Below are positions 8,318 to 17,378 of a stretch of 64,000 nucleotides of DNA, piece after piece (positions within the stretch are counted from its first letter, which is position 1; the number at the start of each line of letters is the position of its first letter). The notes under the pieces were generated by a model. That model made no database searches, was not told where the DNA came from, and saw nothing but the letters and a program-made list of their open reading frames with translations. Where the stretch lies: contig NZ_JAFBDB010000004.1 of NCBI RefSeq assembly GCF_016908015.1, forward strand, positions 1 through 64,000, read 5' to 3'. The stretch comes from Clostridium pascui. Its GTDB lineage: Bacteria; Bacillota; Clostridia; Clostridiales; Clostridiaceae. Made by a program: the position numbers and the translations under genes.

Positions 8318-9193
8318 TTAAATATGCCTCAATTTTTCTATAAGTATTTCAACTGCCTTAGAAGGATTTCCATCCTTAGGTATTATATAATTAAAATGCC
8401 TTATATAATGTTTAGGAAGACTTATCACTGTAACCTCTTTACTTTCCACAGCGCGTTTAGTTACGTATGAAGATATAAGGGTTACTCCGAGTCCATTTTT
8501 AACTGCCTCCTTTACAGCATGATTACTTCCAAATATCATTATATTTTCCGGATCTATATTATTAGATGAAAGAAAAAAGTTTAAATAATCTCTAGTACCC
8601 GAACCTACTTCACGACTTATCCATGTTTGACTTTGTAATTCCTTTAAGGAGAAACTCCTCTTCGAAAGCTTATGGTTATATGGGACAGCCAGCACCATTT
8701 CATCTTGGTAAAATGCATCATACTTAAAATGGGAACTTGGTACACTTCCTTCCACCAATCCTACGTCTACTTCCTTGTTTTTTACTAAATCACATATATC
8801 CATAGTATTTTTTATCAATACCTCTATATCTAATTTTGAAAATTCGCTGGTAAAACCTTTCAGAAACTGTGGCAAAAAATATTCTCCTACAGTAAAACTT
8901 GCTCCAATCTTTAATTTACCTTTAATAACTTTGTTATAATCTAAGAGCTCTGATTTGGTCTTTTCTATTAAATCTATCATTTCTTTAGCTCTTTCGTAGA
9001 AAAGCTTTCCCGCAGGAGTTATTACTATCTTCTTTTGTTTACTTGATCTTTCTATTAAGGTAACTTTAAACTCCTCTTCTAGGTGCTTTATATGTAAGCT
9101 CACACTTGGTTGAGAAATATTCAAGTGTTCTGCGGCTTTAGTGAAATTCTTATACTCCACTACAGCTATAAAATATCTAAATTCATCAAGCAT
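8318..9193 (-). CDS. LysR-family regulator (CysL/YeiE-like)
   Basis: A 291-aa transcription factor with an N-terminal winged helix (FTKAAEHLNISQPSVSLHIKHLEE, about residues 15-40) and a C-terminal periplasmic-binding-like effector domain (KLKIGASFTVGEYFLP onward). GGGAGGAG lies 7 nt before the ATG at 9193; a longer form from 9235 lacks such a site. It is divergent from a yeiH-type transporter, the classic pairing of YeiE/CysL regulators with PSE-family transporters, so it probably activates that gene. The effector is unknown. Confidence 0.9.
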   Translation of the reverse strand: MLDEFRYFIAVVEYKNFTKAAEHLNISQPSVSLHIKHLEEEFKVTLIERSSKQKKIVITPAGKLFYERAKEMIDLIEKTKSELLDYNKVIKGKLKIGASFTVGEYFLPQFLKGFTSEFSKLDIEVLIKNTMDICDLVKNKEVDVGLVEGSVPSSHFKYDAFYQDEMVLAVPYNHKLSKRSFSLKELQSQTWISREVGSGTRDYLNFFLSSNNIDPENIMIFGSNHAVKEAVKNGLGVTLISSYVTKRAVESKEVTVISLPKHYIRHFNYIIPKDGNPSKAVEILIEKLRHI

Positions 9194-9418
9194 CAATAAT
9201 CTCCTCCCAATAAAACCATAATTTTTTTTAATCATTACAATTAAAAAGATTTATTTTTATTATGGTTATAAAGGTATTATAATCTATAATGGAAGTTCTT
9301 AAAAGTTGAATGGCAGCTTTTCATAGTTAATCTTAATGCTTATTAAATAAAATTTACCTTGATGCAGTTTCACTAATTATTAAATATAAACTATCAACTA
9401 ATATAAGGGGGACATACA

Positions 9419-10420
9419 ATGAACTTATCTAAAATAAAAAGTAAAATATTAGATATCTTTCCCGGAGTACTTATGTGTATAGTTATTGCCTATACGGGTA
9501 AATTTATAGGAATATATATGCCTACCGTAGGCGGTGCATCTTTAGCTATATTTTTGGGTATGATTGTGGGAAATACCTTTGGAAATAAAAATATATATGC
9601 TAAGGGCTCTAAATTTTCCGAAAGTGATTTACTTGCATATTCAATAGTACTTTTAGGAGGCACATTAAATTTTAACACTATACTTAAACTAGGAATTTCC
9701 GGGGTAGGATTTATAGTCATTCAAATGACTATTACAATAACAGCTGCCATACTCATTGGTAAAAAACTTGGTTTTTCTGAAAACTTTAGACTACTAATGG
9801 CAAGTGGTAATGCTGTATGTGGTTCTTCTGCAATCGCTTCAACTGCACCTGTTATTGGAGCTGATGATAAAGACAAAGGGATTGCAATTACTATTGTTAA
9901 CGTAGTAGGAACTATACTTATGCTTCTTTTACCTGCAATTGCTAATTTAGCATTTTCTTTAGATACTTTAAAAACTTCTGCTATGATAGGTGGAGTACTT
10001 CAATCCGTGGGACAAGTTATTGCCAGCGGAAGTCTTGTTAATGAAGATGTTAAGGATTTAGCAACTATATTTAAAATTGTTAGAATTATATTTTTAATAG
10101 TGGTAGTACTCATCTTTGCAAATATGAAGAAAAAGTCTCAAGGCGAAACTCAAGGGAGTGCTAAGGCTAAAATTCCTTGGTATGTTATGGGCTTTTTTAT
10201 AGCTTGCACACTTTATAGTGTTGGCGTTATACCTCAAACGCTATCTAAATTATTTAAAATTGTAAGTAGTAACTTTGAAATTATAGCTTTAGCCGGTATT
10301 GGCATGAGAGTAAAATTTAAGGATCTAGTAATTCAGGGTCCTAAAGCATCAATGTATGGTATTTTAATTGCGACTGTTCAAATAATATCCGCTCTTATTT
10401 TAATTAACTTAGTTATTTAA
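9419..10420 (+). CDS. YeiH-family putative sulfate exporter
   Basis: A 333-aa integral membrane protein with about ten hydrophobic segments. It matches the YeiH/PSE family in FPGVLMCIVIAYTGKFIG near the start, ASGNAVCGSSAIASTAPVIGA (about residues 125-145) and IGMRVKFKDL near the end. The family is annotated as putative sulfate exporters, with little biochemistry behind it. AAGGGGG lies 8 nt upstream. The divergent LysR gene supports the assignment. A terminator follows at 10465-10519. Confidence 0.9.
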   Translation: MNLSKIKSKILDIFPGVLMCIVIAYTGKFIGIYMPTVGGASLAIFLGMIVGNTFGNKNIYAKGSKFSESDLLAYSIVLLGGTLNFNTILKLGISGVGFIVIQMTITITAAILIGKKLGFSENFRLLMASGNAVCGSSAIASTAPVIGADDKDKGIAITIVNVVGTILMLLLPAIANLAFSLDTLKTSAMIGGVLQSVGQVIASGSLVNEDVKDLATIFKIVRIIFLIVVVLIFANMKKKSQGETQGSAKAKIPWYVMGFFIACTLYSVGVIPQTLSKLFKIVSSNFEIIALAGIGMRVKFKDLVIQGPKASMYGILIATVQIISALILINLVI

Positions 10421-10464
10421 AATAATCACACTGGCGAAAATTTGAAATTATGATGAGCTATAGT

Positions 10465-10519
10465 AAAAAGAATCTTACTGTATGGTTTTATTTCTTAACC
10501 TTACCCTAAGATTCTTTTT
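10465..10519. terminator. Convergent terminator between yeiH and the response regulator
   Basis: A 13-bp perfect stem AAAAAGAATCTTA / TAAGATTCTTTTT, with A and T runs on the outer sides so it works in both directions, placed between two convergent genes. The loop is long (~29 nt). Confidence 0.8.
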
Positions 10520-10526
10520 CATACAA

Positions 10527-11153
10527 TTATAATATCCATATATATTCTTGTTTTGGTCTGCCCTTTTTTCCATAATTACACTTTGTATCTATCCTATTGT
10601 TTTCTAATAAATATTGTATATATCTATGCACAGTTTGATATGCAAGACCAGTACCCTTCGAAACAATGTCTATAGTTAAGTATCTATTTTCATTCATAAA
10701 ATAGTTTTCTATTATTTCCAAGGTTTCAGCCTTTATACCCTTTGAATAATCTGTTATAAAATTCTTGTGTAAGTTTTTTACACTTTGTTTAAATCTTAAA
10801 TGTACATCAATTCTTGAAATTATATCTGGAGCCTTTATTGGCTTTAATGCAAAATCACTAGCTCCTGCCTTAAAAAATTTATTTGCTACTTCTTGATTTT
10901 CTTCTATAGTTAAGACAATTATAGGAACATCAGCTGAAATTCCTCTTAAAAGCCTTACACCCTCTATTCCATTTATTTTGGGTAAATGATAATCCATAAG
11001 TATTATATCCGGATTGTTTGATTTAAATTTTTCTAAGGCCTCCTCAATACTTTCTGCTGTAATTGGAGTCCAATTTTTGAATTCACATATAGCAGACATT
11101 GCAAATAGTATTTCATCATCATCATCTACTACAAGTATTTTTTCCTTAGCCAC
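10527..11153 (-). CDS. Response regulator with C-terminal HTH (poly-gamma-glutamate locus)
   Basis: A 208-aa response regulator: receiver domain with acidic pocket DDDDE, phospho-acceptor Asp in ILMDYHLP, T in VLTIEE and Lys in ALKPIK, then a CitB/DcuR-like C-terminus whose HTH reads LAYQTVHRYIQYLLENN. The GTG at 11153 is preferred because GGAGG lies 9 nt upstream; an in-frame TTG at 11162 abuts the ribosome binding site. It overlaps the kinase gene by 8 bp (GTGGCTAA), which indicates translational coupling. As the last gene of the pgs operon it probably controls that operon or capsule-related genes. Confidence 0.88.
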   Translation of the reverse strand: MAKEKILVVDDDDEILFAMSAICEFKNWTPITAESIEEALEKFKSNNPDIILMDYHLPKINGIEGVRLLRGISADVPIIVLTIEENQEVANKFFKAGASDFALKPIKAPDIISRIDVHLRFKQSVKNLHKNFITDYSKGIKAETLEIIENYFMNENRYLTIDIVSKGTGLAYQTVHRYIQYLLENNRIDTKCNYGKKGRPKQEYIWIL

Positions 11154-12531
11154 TATCCTCAACCTCCTTAAGTATAATAGTAATACATGTCCCTTCGCCT
11201 GGAATGCTGCTTATATAACTTCTTCCCTCATGGCTTTCTATTACCCTTTTTATAAAATCCAACCCTAATCCTGTTGAATTACGCGTACTAAAGCCTTTAT
11301 GCCATATCTTTTCTATAAGTTCTTGTTTTATGCCGTATCCATTATCTTTCACTTTTATATACACATTGCCTTGTTTACTCTCTACATTAACGTGTATATT
11401 TCCTGCCTTTTCATCTACTGCATTATAACCATTTTCTATTGCATTTATTATAGCACGTGACATTCTTATCTTGTTTACTCTTATTAAGGATTCCTTTGCA
11501 AGGTTTTCATAGTTTATCATGGATACATAGGGAAGTGGTGAAGTTTGTGCAAATATAAAATTAAAGAGTTTATCTGTACTTATTATATTTCTTTTATCTT
11601 CATATAATATCTCTGAAATCATTTCACTTAGCCTGTCTACAGATGTTTCAATACGTTTTAAATACTCCTTGCATTTTTTATTTTCTTCCATAAGCCCTAC
11701 CATGCTCACTAAAGCTTGCATAGAAGTCAATGGGGTTTTAAGATCATGAACTAAATTTCTAAGTTCCATAAAGTTTCTTGCTTCTAAAGCTTTAAACTTT
11801 GCTTCTGCCAATTCTTTTTCTACCTGTTTATTTAGCTCTGTAGCTACAATAAGCTGGTGCTGGTCATGTATAAGCTTTGTAATAAGTATTGCATTTACAG
11901 TAAATATAATTAAAAACATTAAAGCAGTTAGTGTTAATATTTCTTCACTATGTATGAAATTTGCTACTTGTTTTATATCTTGAGAAGTTTCGCCTCTTCC
12001 AAACCCAAACCTTGATAAACTTGGAATTATGTCCAGCCACTGCATTCCCATAAGAAGCAGCGTTACTATAACTGATTTCCTAGGTATTGATATAGTAGAA
12101 AAATCCAACTTTTCAAGAAATAATATAACCAGTATTACTATTAGAGCTGGTATGCCAAAATCATATCTTATATGGTGAACAACATTTATAATCGCATATA
12201 CTGCAGGAATTATTATTATTACAAATATAGTTTTTATTACATTTGTTCTTTTTTCATTTAATATAAGTTCAATGGACTCTGCTATTATAAATGTTCCTAA
12301 GTAGTGAGGAAGACCCCTTATACTATTTAAGATGATTAATCTAAAGGAGGCCATTATAAGTAAACTTTTATCTCTCTCAGTTATACTATTTCTTATTAAA
12401 TCATATATTTTGAAGTTTTCTATATTTATAAAATCCGGAGCCCATATACCTATAATCACCAAAATAAGTCCTAAAATAGCTTCCTTATACTTTATTTGTA
12501 TTTGTATTCTTCTATTTGCCATACTAATCAT
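11146..12531 (-). CDS. Membrane sensor histidine kinase
   Basis: A 461-aa kinase with about six transmembrane segments in residues 20-220 and no large external loop, then a coiled-coil linker, an H-box (LVHDLKTPLTSMQALVSM) and an HATPase domain with N-box IINAIENGYNAV, DNGYGIK and GLGLDFIKRV. ATG 12531 has GAGGG 6 nt upstream and overlaps the pgsW stop (ATATGATTAG), so the two are coupled. Its signal is unknown; the membrane-embedded sensor suggests a lipid-phase or envelope cue. It pairs with the downstream response regulator. Confidence 0.88.
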   Translation of the reverse strand: MISMANRRIQIQIKYKEAILGLILVIIGIWAPDFINIENFKIYDLIRNSITERDKSLLIMASFRLIILNSIRGLPHYLGTFIIAESIELILNEKRTNVIKTIFVIIIIPAVYAIINVVHHIRYDFGIPALIVILVILFLEKLDFSTISIPRKSVIVTLLLMGMQWLDIIPSLSRFGFGRGETSQDIKQVANFIHSEEILTLTALMFLIIFTVNAILITKLIHDQHQLIVATELNKQVEKELAEAKFKALEARNFMELRNLVHDLKTPLTSMQALVSMVGLMEENKKCKEYLKRIETSVDRLSEMISEILYEDKRNIISTDKLFNFIFAQTSPLPYVSMINYENLAKESLIRVNKIRMSRAIINAIENGYNAVDEKAGNIHVNVESKQGNVYIKVKDNGYGIKQELIEKIWHKGFSTRNSTGLGLDFIKRVIESHEGRSYISSIPGEGTCITIILKEVEDSG

Positions 12532-13597
12532 ATTTTTCCCTCGTCCTTTTTCCATAGATATATAAGACTATGACAGATATACAGATTACTATTATCATGA
12601 CAACTACAGGATAATTTTTCTTATAATAAATATCTCCACTTCCAACTTTGGGAATTGTAACTGGGTCCACGGGAATCCCATTTTTCATAGCTATTTCCTT
12701 TATATTTAATATATAAATAACTGGAATATTCTCATTTGCAAACATCTGAACTAATCCTGATTTAGAATTCAAATTAAAATTTTTATTAATTAAAAGTCCT
12801 GGTTTTATATCTGTTTCTATGTTTTCTCCAGTGGATACTATATTTCCACCTACATTTATAAATGCTTTTATATTTTCCCCATGATCTTTATAAATTTTAT
12901 ATCTTTTTCTAACATTGTCTTGAATTTGTTCCTCCTGTATAAAGTCTGCTCCATATCCTTTTATCCTTTTCACTATTTCACTTGCTACCTTAGTTTCCAT
13001 ATCCTTTCCTACATCCTTTGCTCCCCCCATAGAAAATGCAATAGATTTATTACTTATAAGACCTTCTTTAAACAGGACATATTCCATATCCTGATATGTA
13101 AATTCCGGTATATTTGCCCCATAAGTAGATGCTCCTACTGAAGATATTATAATTGGTTTAAGATTTAACGCTTCTGCCGCACATATTACAGATAAGTTTG
13201 CTGCCGGAAAGGATCCTGAAAAATTCACAGCTATTTTATCCCCCTCCTTAAGCCCAGCCTTTTTCATATATTCTATCATCACTGCTGCAAAATTAGGGTT
13301 TGTGGTAGTTCTTTTAGCTTCAAGTGCACCAGAAGTTGTAGTAATAGGTGTAAGTTCTCCACCTATAAGTCCTGTGAGATTTATATCTATACTAGGATTT
13401 ATCTTAATATTTCTTCTCATTTTCTCTTCCTTTATTGCTTTAAAAGAATCTTCTAACCTCTTAGATGCATCTAATTTTTCATAGTACCACTTATCCTTAA
13501 CTTTTACTTGTGAAGCTAGTATACTCTTCATAGATATCATTAGAAAGATTGCTAAACCAATAAGTATAACATCTTCTTTTATAAACCTTTTCCTCAT
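12524..13597 (-). CDS. pgsW: Poly-gamma-glutamate system protein PgsW
   Basis: A 357-aa membrane-anchored protein with one hydrophobic segment at each end (about residues 8-27 and 325-350). The region between (LIGGELTPITTTSGALEAKRT, KIAVNFSGSFPAANLS, INVGGNIVSTG) matches the family named poly-gamma-glutamate system protein. Biochemistry is poorly defined; the protein occurs with PgsB and PgsC in fusobacteria and clostridia, apparently in place of the usual CapA/PgsA. The start at 13597, two bases after the pgsC stop, is chosen over an upstream codon inside pgsC. Confidence 0.82.
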   Translation of the reverse strand: MRKRFIKEDVILIGLAIFLMISMKSILASQVKVKDKWYYEKLDASKRLEDSFKAIKEEKMRRNIKINPSIDINLTGLIGGELTPITTTSGALEAKRTTTNPNFAAVMIEYMKKAGLKEGDKIAVNFSGSFPAANLSVICAAEALNLKPIIISSVGASTYGANIPEFTYQDMEYVLFKEGLISNKSIAFSMGGAKDVGKDMETKVASEIVKRIKGYGADFIQEEQIQDNVRKRYKIYKDHGENIKAFINVGGNIVSTGENIETDIKPGLLINKNFNLNSKSGLVQMFANENIPVIYILNIKEIAMKNGIPVDPVTIPKVGSGDIYYKKNYPVVVMIIVICISVIVLYIYGKRTREKYD

Positions 13598-13599
13598 AA

Positions 13600-14046
13600 T
13601 TATGATATCCTTTCTATTAAGAAAACTAAGACCTTTATAATACATGCTGCTATTAAAATTGATGATGTAGTTTTTATTATACCTTGTCTATCCATTTCTT
13701 GTGCAGCTATGCCTGGCACAATATAACCTATTGCCGCTGCTCCTGCTATGGAAAAATCCATGCTAATTAAACCTTCTTTAAATACATATCTTAGGAGAAA
13801 GCTTACAAGTATCATAAGTGCAAATTTTCTTTTTCCATAGATTATCGCATACTCTCCTAGAAAATTAACTATGTACATAACAACTACACTTAAAGTCAAT
13901 GTAATAAGTACTCTTAAGGGCTCATCTAAAAATAATGCTATGTAGCCAGGTACTATCATTCCCCCTGGGGATATCTCTGTAAATTCATAATATATAATGC
14001 TTACTATTATTCCTAAAATTATTATATTACTTAACAATGATATCAC
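13600..14046 (-). CDS. pgsC: Poly-gamma-glutamate synthase membrane subunit PgsC/CapC
   Basis: A 148-aa integral membrane protein with about five hydrophobic helices. It has the family signature YYEFTEISPGGMIVPGYIAL near the N-terminus, as in CapC/PgsC, the membrane partner of the amide ligase PgsB. Start codon GTG at 14046, with AAAGGA just upstream and a 20-bp overlap with pgsB, the usual tight pgsB-pgsC coupling. Length matches the family (about 150 aa). Confidence 0.9.
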   Translation of the reverse strand: MISLLSNIIILGIIVSIIYYEFTEISPGGMIVPGYIALFLDEPLRVLITLTLSVVVMYIVNFLGEYAIIYGKRKFALMILVSFLLRYVFKEGLISMDFSIAGAAAIGYIVPGIAAQEMDRQGIIKTTSSILIAACIIKVLVFLIERIS

Positions 14047-15172
14047 TTGTCCTTTCTACTACTTCTACTATTTTTTCTCCATTCCCTACTATATTTCCAA
14101 TTCCATAAATAGCAGTGGACTTATTTATATCTTTGAAATTAACTTTTCCTGCATCTTTTATTAGAAAAATCTTTTCTTCATTGATACCTTCTTTCAAAAG
14201 ATATTTTTTCATAAGATTTAAATACTTTCCTGAAATCCATATTTTACTAGGATTTATATAATTTATAACTTCTACATGCTGCTTCATTCTATAGGGCCTG
14301 TCTCTTCTGTTATTAACCATAACTATAATTTCTTTGTCCTTAAAAACATTCTTTTTCTTTAAGTACTCATAGACCTGCATAGTGGAATCCGGATCATTTA
14401 CGGCAAATCCATTTATAAAAAACACTTCTTTTTCAGTATCCTTTAATCTATATATTTTCAAAACTCCAGGATCTCTTTTATAGTTTTTCATGCCCTCCAA
14501 TGCTTTTGCCTTATCCACATTTAATATTTCACATATATCAAGAACTATATTTACATTTTCCGCAAAATCTATTTCATAATCTTCACTATGTTTATCAGAA
14601 AGTATTACCTTAGTATTAAGCTTTTCTCCCTGATCCTTATAATAGTCATAAAATTTATCTTCTGCAGTAACTAAATATCCATCTTTAGGTATTACATTTC
14701 CCAAAGATTTTGCAATTTCTTCGAGACTTGGCCCCATTTCCTCTAAATGATCTCGCCTTGCATTAGTTATTACAGAAATATCTGCATTTAAAATTTTATG
14801 CTGAGATATATATTGAAGTTCTGGCTTTACTGCCATACATTCTATTACAAGAATCTCTGCTCCCTGATTTTTCGCTCTTTTCATAATGCTTATTTGTTCT
14901 TTTATATTGGGTTTCCCCCTCCTATTTATCTCTTCCTCTTTGCCATTTATGTCTATAGTCATAGCACTAGTGCCTGTAGTTTTACAAAAGACCTTATATC
15001 CCCCTTGAGCTAATGCAGATGCTATAAGCCTTGTAGTAGATGACTTTCCTCTAGTACCATTTACGTGTACTATGTGTTTAAAAACCTCTCTTAATTTTTT
15101 AGTCTGTCTATACTCTAAAATCAAATAAATTATATAAACTACGATAATTAATACTACAATTCCTTCTCCCAT
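14027..15172 (-). CDS. pgsB: Poly-gamma-glutamate synthase PgsB/CapB (amide ligase)
   Basis: A 381-aa Mur-ligase-like enzyme that polymerises glutamate through gamma-amide bonds using ATP. One N-terminal membrane helix anchors it. The ATP P-loop is HVNGTRGKSSTTRLIASAL, followed by the CapB signatures IECMAVKPELQ, VITNARRDHLEEMG and VMVNNRRDRPYRM. The ATG at 15172 follows the upstream stop by one base with GGATGG 9 nt before it; an ATG at 15190 is possible but has a weak site. It is the core enzyme of the operon. Polymer stereochemistry cannot be inferred. Confidence 0.93.
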   Translation of the reverse strand: MGEGIVVLIIVVYIIYLILEYRQTKKLREVFKHIVHVNGTRGKSSTTRLIASALAQGGYKVFCKTTGTSAMTIDINGKEEEINRRGKPNIKEQISIMKRAKNQGAEILVIECMAVKPELQYISQHKILNADISVITNARRDHLEEMGPSLEEIAKSLGNVIPKDGYLVTAEDKFYDYYKDQGEKLNTKVILSDKHSEDYEIDFAENVNIVLDICEILNVDKAKALEGMKNYKRDPGVLKIYRLKDTEKEVFFINGFAVNDPDSTMQVYEYLKKKNVFKDKEIIVMVNNRRDRPYRMKQHVEVINYINPSKIWISGKYLNLMKKYLLKEGINEEKIFLIKDAGKVNFKDINKSTAIYGIGNIVGNGEKIVEVVERTSDIIVK

Positions 15173-15173
15173 A

Positions 15174-15926
15174 TCACTTTTCCATCCCATAATAATTTAA
15201 TAATATTTTTATCACTTCATTATGAATATTTATTCTTTCTTGTAAAGGCCTTTTCATATCCGTTTCCACTGTTATAACTGGTATACCTAATCTTTCTGAA
15301 ACCTCTTTATTGATAGATCCTGTTGGAGAACTATTTTCAAAAGTAAATTCAGCTTCCAAACTACTGTTATTTAGTTCCTCTAATACTTTAATTAATAAAC
15401 TATAGTCAGAGCTTATATTATTCATAATCAGTGAATTTGCTACATTTATACTATATTCCCCATACTCCTCCGCCTCATGCAAATCGAGAACTAAGTTAGG
15501 TCTATATTTCCTTATAACATTAAATATATCATAAGCTAACCTTTCAGTTTCCCTTCCCCCCTTTACTCCAGGAAAGCATCTATTTAGATCCTGTAAGTAA
15601 TAAGGATATCTTACTCTTTGAGTAAATGCCTCTATACTCCCCTTTTGTATAAATATTACCCTTCCTTTATTTAAATTGAAATTATAATTTTCTAAAGCAT
15701 GCACACCAGCTACTTCATTTCCATGTATTCCCGAAATTATGAATAAAGTAGGTCCCCTCTTTCCTGAATTTATAATCTCACAGTTTGTTTCTAATTTTGT
15801 ATCCTTCATAATAGCTACAGACTTATTCCTTGTTGGATTTATATAAAGTCCTAATATTATAATAAAAATAATTATAATTTTTGTTTTTATTAATTTATCT
15901 TTTTCCATACTCATTAACTTCTTCAT
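15174..15926 (-). CDS. AstE/AspA-type zinc hydrolase, short form (pgs operon)
   Basis: A 250-aa protein with an N-terminal hydrophobic signal/anchor (about residues 13-30). The succinylglutamate desuccinylase/aspartoacylase (M14-like) fold shows the zinc motif SGIHGNEVAGVHAL, Arg-bearing DLNRCFPG, the second zinc His in LDLHEAEEYG and a late Glu in VITVETDMKRP. The family cleaves amide bonds of acidic amino acids, so a role in trimming or turning over gamma-polyglutamate outside the membrane is a reasonable inference. AAGGA lies 12 nt before the ATG, a rather long spacing. Confidence 0.82.
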   Translation of the reverse strand: MKKLMSMEKDKLIKTKIIIIFIIILGLYINPTRNKSVAIMKDTKLETNCEIINSGKRGPTLFIISGIHGNEVAGVHALENYNFNLNKGRVIFIQKGSIEAFTQRVRYPYYLQDLNRCFPGVKGGRETERLAYDIFNVIRKYRPNLVLDLHEAEEYGEYSINVANSLIMNNISSDYSLLIKVLEELNNSSLEAEFTFENSSPTGSINKEVSERLGIPVITVETDMKRPLQERINIHNEVIKILLNYYGMEK

Positions 15927-15983
15927 AAATATAAATTTTCCTTCGCTTATTGATGAATTAGCATTGAATCATTTTATTTGCAA

Positions 15984-16071
15984 AAAATTAAGAAGTAAGA
16001 CCTGGGACTAAAAGAGCTTTATAAATATATAAAGGGGGAAATCTTTTACTCTAATCTTACTTCTCAATTTT
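15984..16071 (-). terminator. Long hairpin between the two hydrolase genes (attenuator-like)
   Basis: Arms AAAATTAAGAAGTAAGA and TCTTACTTCTCAATTTT enclose ~54 nt. On the minus strand the 3' arm runs into TTAATTTTTTG. It could partly terminate transcription after the first hydrolase gene and lower expression of the downstream pgsBCW genes. Confidence 0.45.
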
Positions 16072-16074
16072 ATT

Positions 16075-17202
16075 TTATTTAGCTTCTAGCAAATAATTAC
16101 CTAAGCCTTTACTTGTTAAATCACTGTAAGTTGGCACATTTATTATTTCTATTGCTTTATCTGTCTTTTCCTTTGAAAAAGCTTTAGATATCTCCATTAT
16201 TCCTGTCAAATGTCTTCCTACTCTTTCTTCCAACGGATGTCCATTTTCATCATAGGGAACATATAGTCTTCCAAGCTTTGCAGCCTTTATATACATTTTA
16301 TCCTTTCCTGTAACAACTAAATTTTCATCTGTTTTTCCTCTAAGTCTTCCCTGGGCTCCATTTGATGTCTCCATAAGAAGAGCTAATGTATCTGTATAAT
16401 CTCCTAGCTCTCTATGAGTTAATCCATGAAGATTTGTAGGTGAAGGCTCTAGAGCCATTTGTATTCCTTGAAGTTGAAGATTTATTGTAGCCACAGAAGC
16501 TACTCCCATTGCCTTTTCATGAGAAACCATAGCATTTATAACAGGATATTCTGGTGATGCTTCATGTAAATCTATACTTACATCAACCTTTTCTGTTTTT
16601 ATAAGCTGTGTTATTCCATAGCATACCTGTTCTGTTAATGTTCCATCCTGTCTTCCTGGATATCCCCTATTTAAGTTTCTTGTTTCACTTCCAGAAAGCT
16701 GTTGACCTGACGATGCATGTATATACACATCAGGATCTGGCCATTGGTCTAGAGGATTTGTAGCTCTTGAACCATATCTAAACCATCTTTCTCCATTTGG
16801 AGTTTTTATAGTGAATCTTTGCGGTGAACCTTCTTGAGGATCATTATGTGTAAGACCACTATTATTTGCTCTTGGTATTACATAAAGCGTTCCTTTATTA
16901 AGCTCTGCATTTTCAATTAAAGTTACTGCACTCAAAAGTCCTGAAGGTTCATTTCCATGAGTGCCTCCAAGTACCAGCATACTTCCTCCTGGATTTTTAC
17001 CTTTTATAACATATATTTCTGTATCGCCATTTGTTCCCTTCAATTTAGGAAAATATTCACTAAGCATTTTTACTTCTGTTATACCAGGACCCTTTACTAT
17101 AGGTTCTGGTGTACGCATACTTAAAAATGATTTTCCAGCTACTGTATCACAGGCAAGGGCAAGGCACAAAAATATAGCTGCAGTTAATTTATTTCCCTTC
17201 AT
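16075..17202 (-). CDS. AstE/AspA-type zinc hydrolase, long form, exported (pgs operon)
   Basis: A 375-aa protein with an N-terminal signal sequence (AAIFLCLALACDTVAG). The M14-like succinylglutamate desuccinylase/aspartoacylase fold shows LGGTHGNEPSGLLSA, RNLNRGYPGRQDGT, ISIDLHEASPEYP-type His and a late LMETSNGAQGR. It is about 125 residues longer than the neighbour at 15174. Likely an extracytoplasmic amidase acting on glutamyl bonds; the exact substrate is not shown by sequence. GGGGAGG lies 9 nt before the ATG. Spacing to the small gene before it is 16 bp, consistent with one transcript. Confidence 0.82.
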   Translation of the reverse strand: MKGNKLTAAIFLCLALACDTVAGKSFLSMRTPEPIVKGPGITEVKMLSEYFPKLKGTNGDTEIYVIKGKNPGGSMLVLGGTHGNEPSGLLSAVTLIENAELNKGTLYVIPRANNSGLTHNDPQEGSPQRFTIKTPNGERWFRYGSRATNPLDQWPDPDVYIHASSGQQLSGSETRNLNRGYPGRQDGTLTEQVCYGITQLIKTEKVDVSIDLHEASPEYPVINAMVSHEKAMGVASVATINLQLQGIQMALEPSPTNLHGLTHRELGDYTDTLALLMETSNGAQGRLRGKTDENLVVTGKDKMYIKAAKLGRLYVPYDENGHPLEERVGRHLTGIMEISKAFSKEKTDKAIEIINVPTYSDLTSKGLGNYLLEAK

Positions 17203-17218
17203 ATCTTATTTCCTCCCC

Positions 17219-17362
17219 TTATTTAATCATTAATAATCTTAGTACTAAAGGTATAACTACTAAAGCTGCAGTGGCCTGATTTTTTATACTGTCTTCCTCA
17301 AATAAATTCCATAGGGTAAATACAAGTACTATTGCTATAAGCAATCTATATATTAAAGTCAT
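17219..17362 (-). CDS. 47-aa membrane peptide in the pgs operon
   Basis: A 47-aa peptide beginning MTLIYRLLIAIVLVFTLWNL: one hydrophobic helix at residues 3-19, an acidic turn (FEEDS) and a second short hydrophobic stretch (TAALVVIPLVLRLLMI). AGGTGG lies 6 nt before the ATG; it sits 16 bp after the TRAP-type permease gene and 16 bp before the hydrolase gene. Its size and place recall PgsE/CapE, the short membrane peptide of Bacillus pgs operons, but I see no clear sequence similarity. It could also be a small accessory subunit of the permease. Confidence 0.7.
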   Translation of the reverse strand: MTLIYRLLIAIVLVFTLWNLFEEDSIKNQATAALVVIPLVLRLLMIK

Positions 17363-17378
17363 TTAATCCACCTCACTT

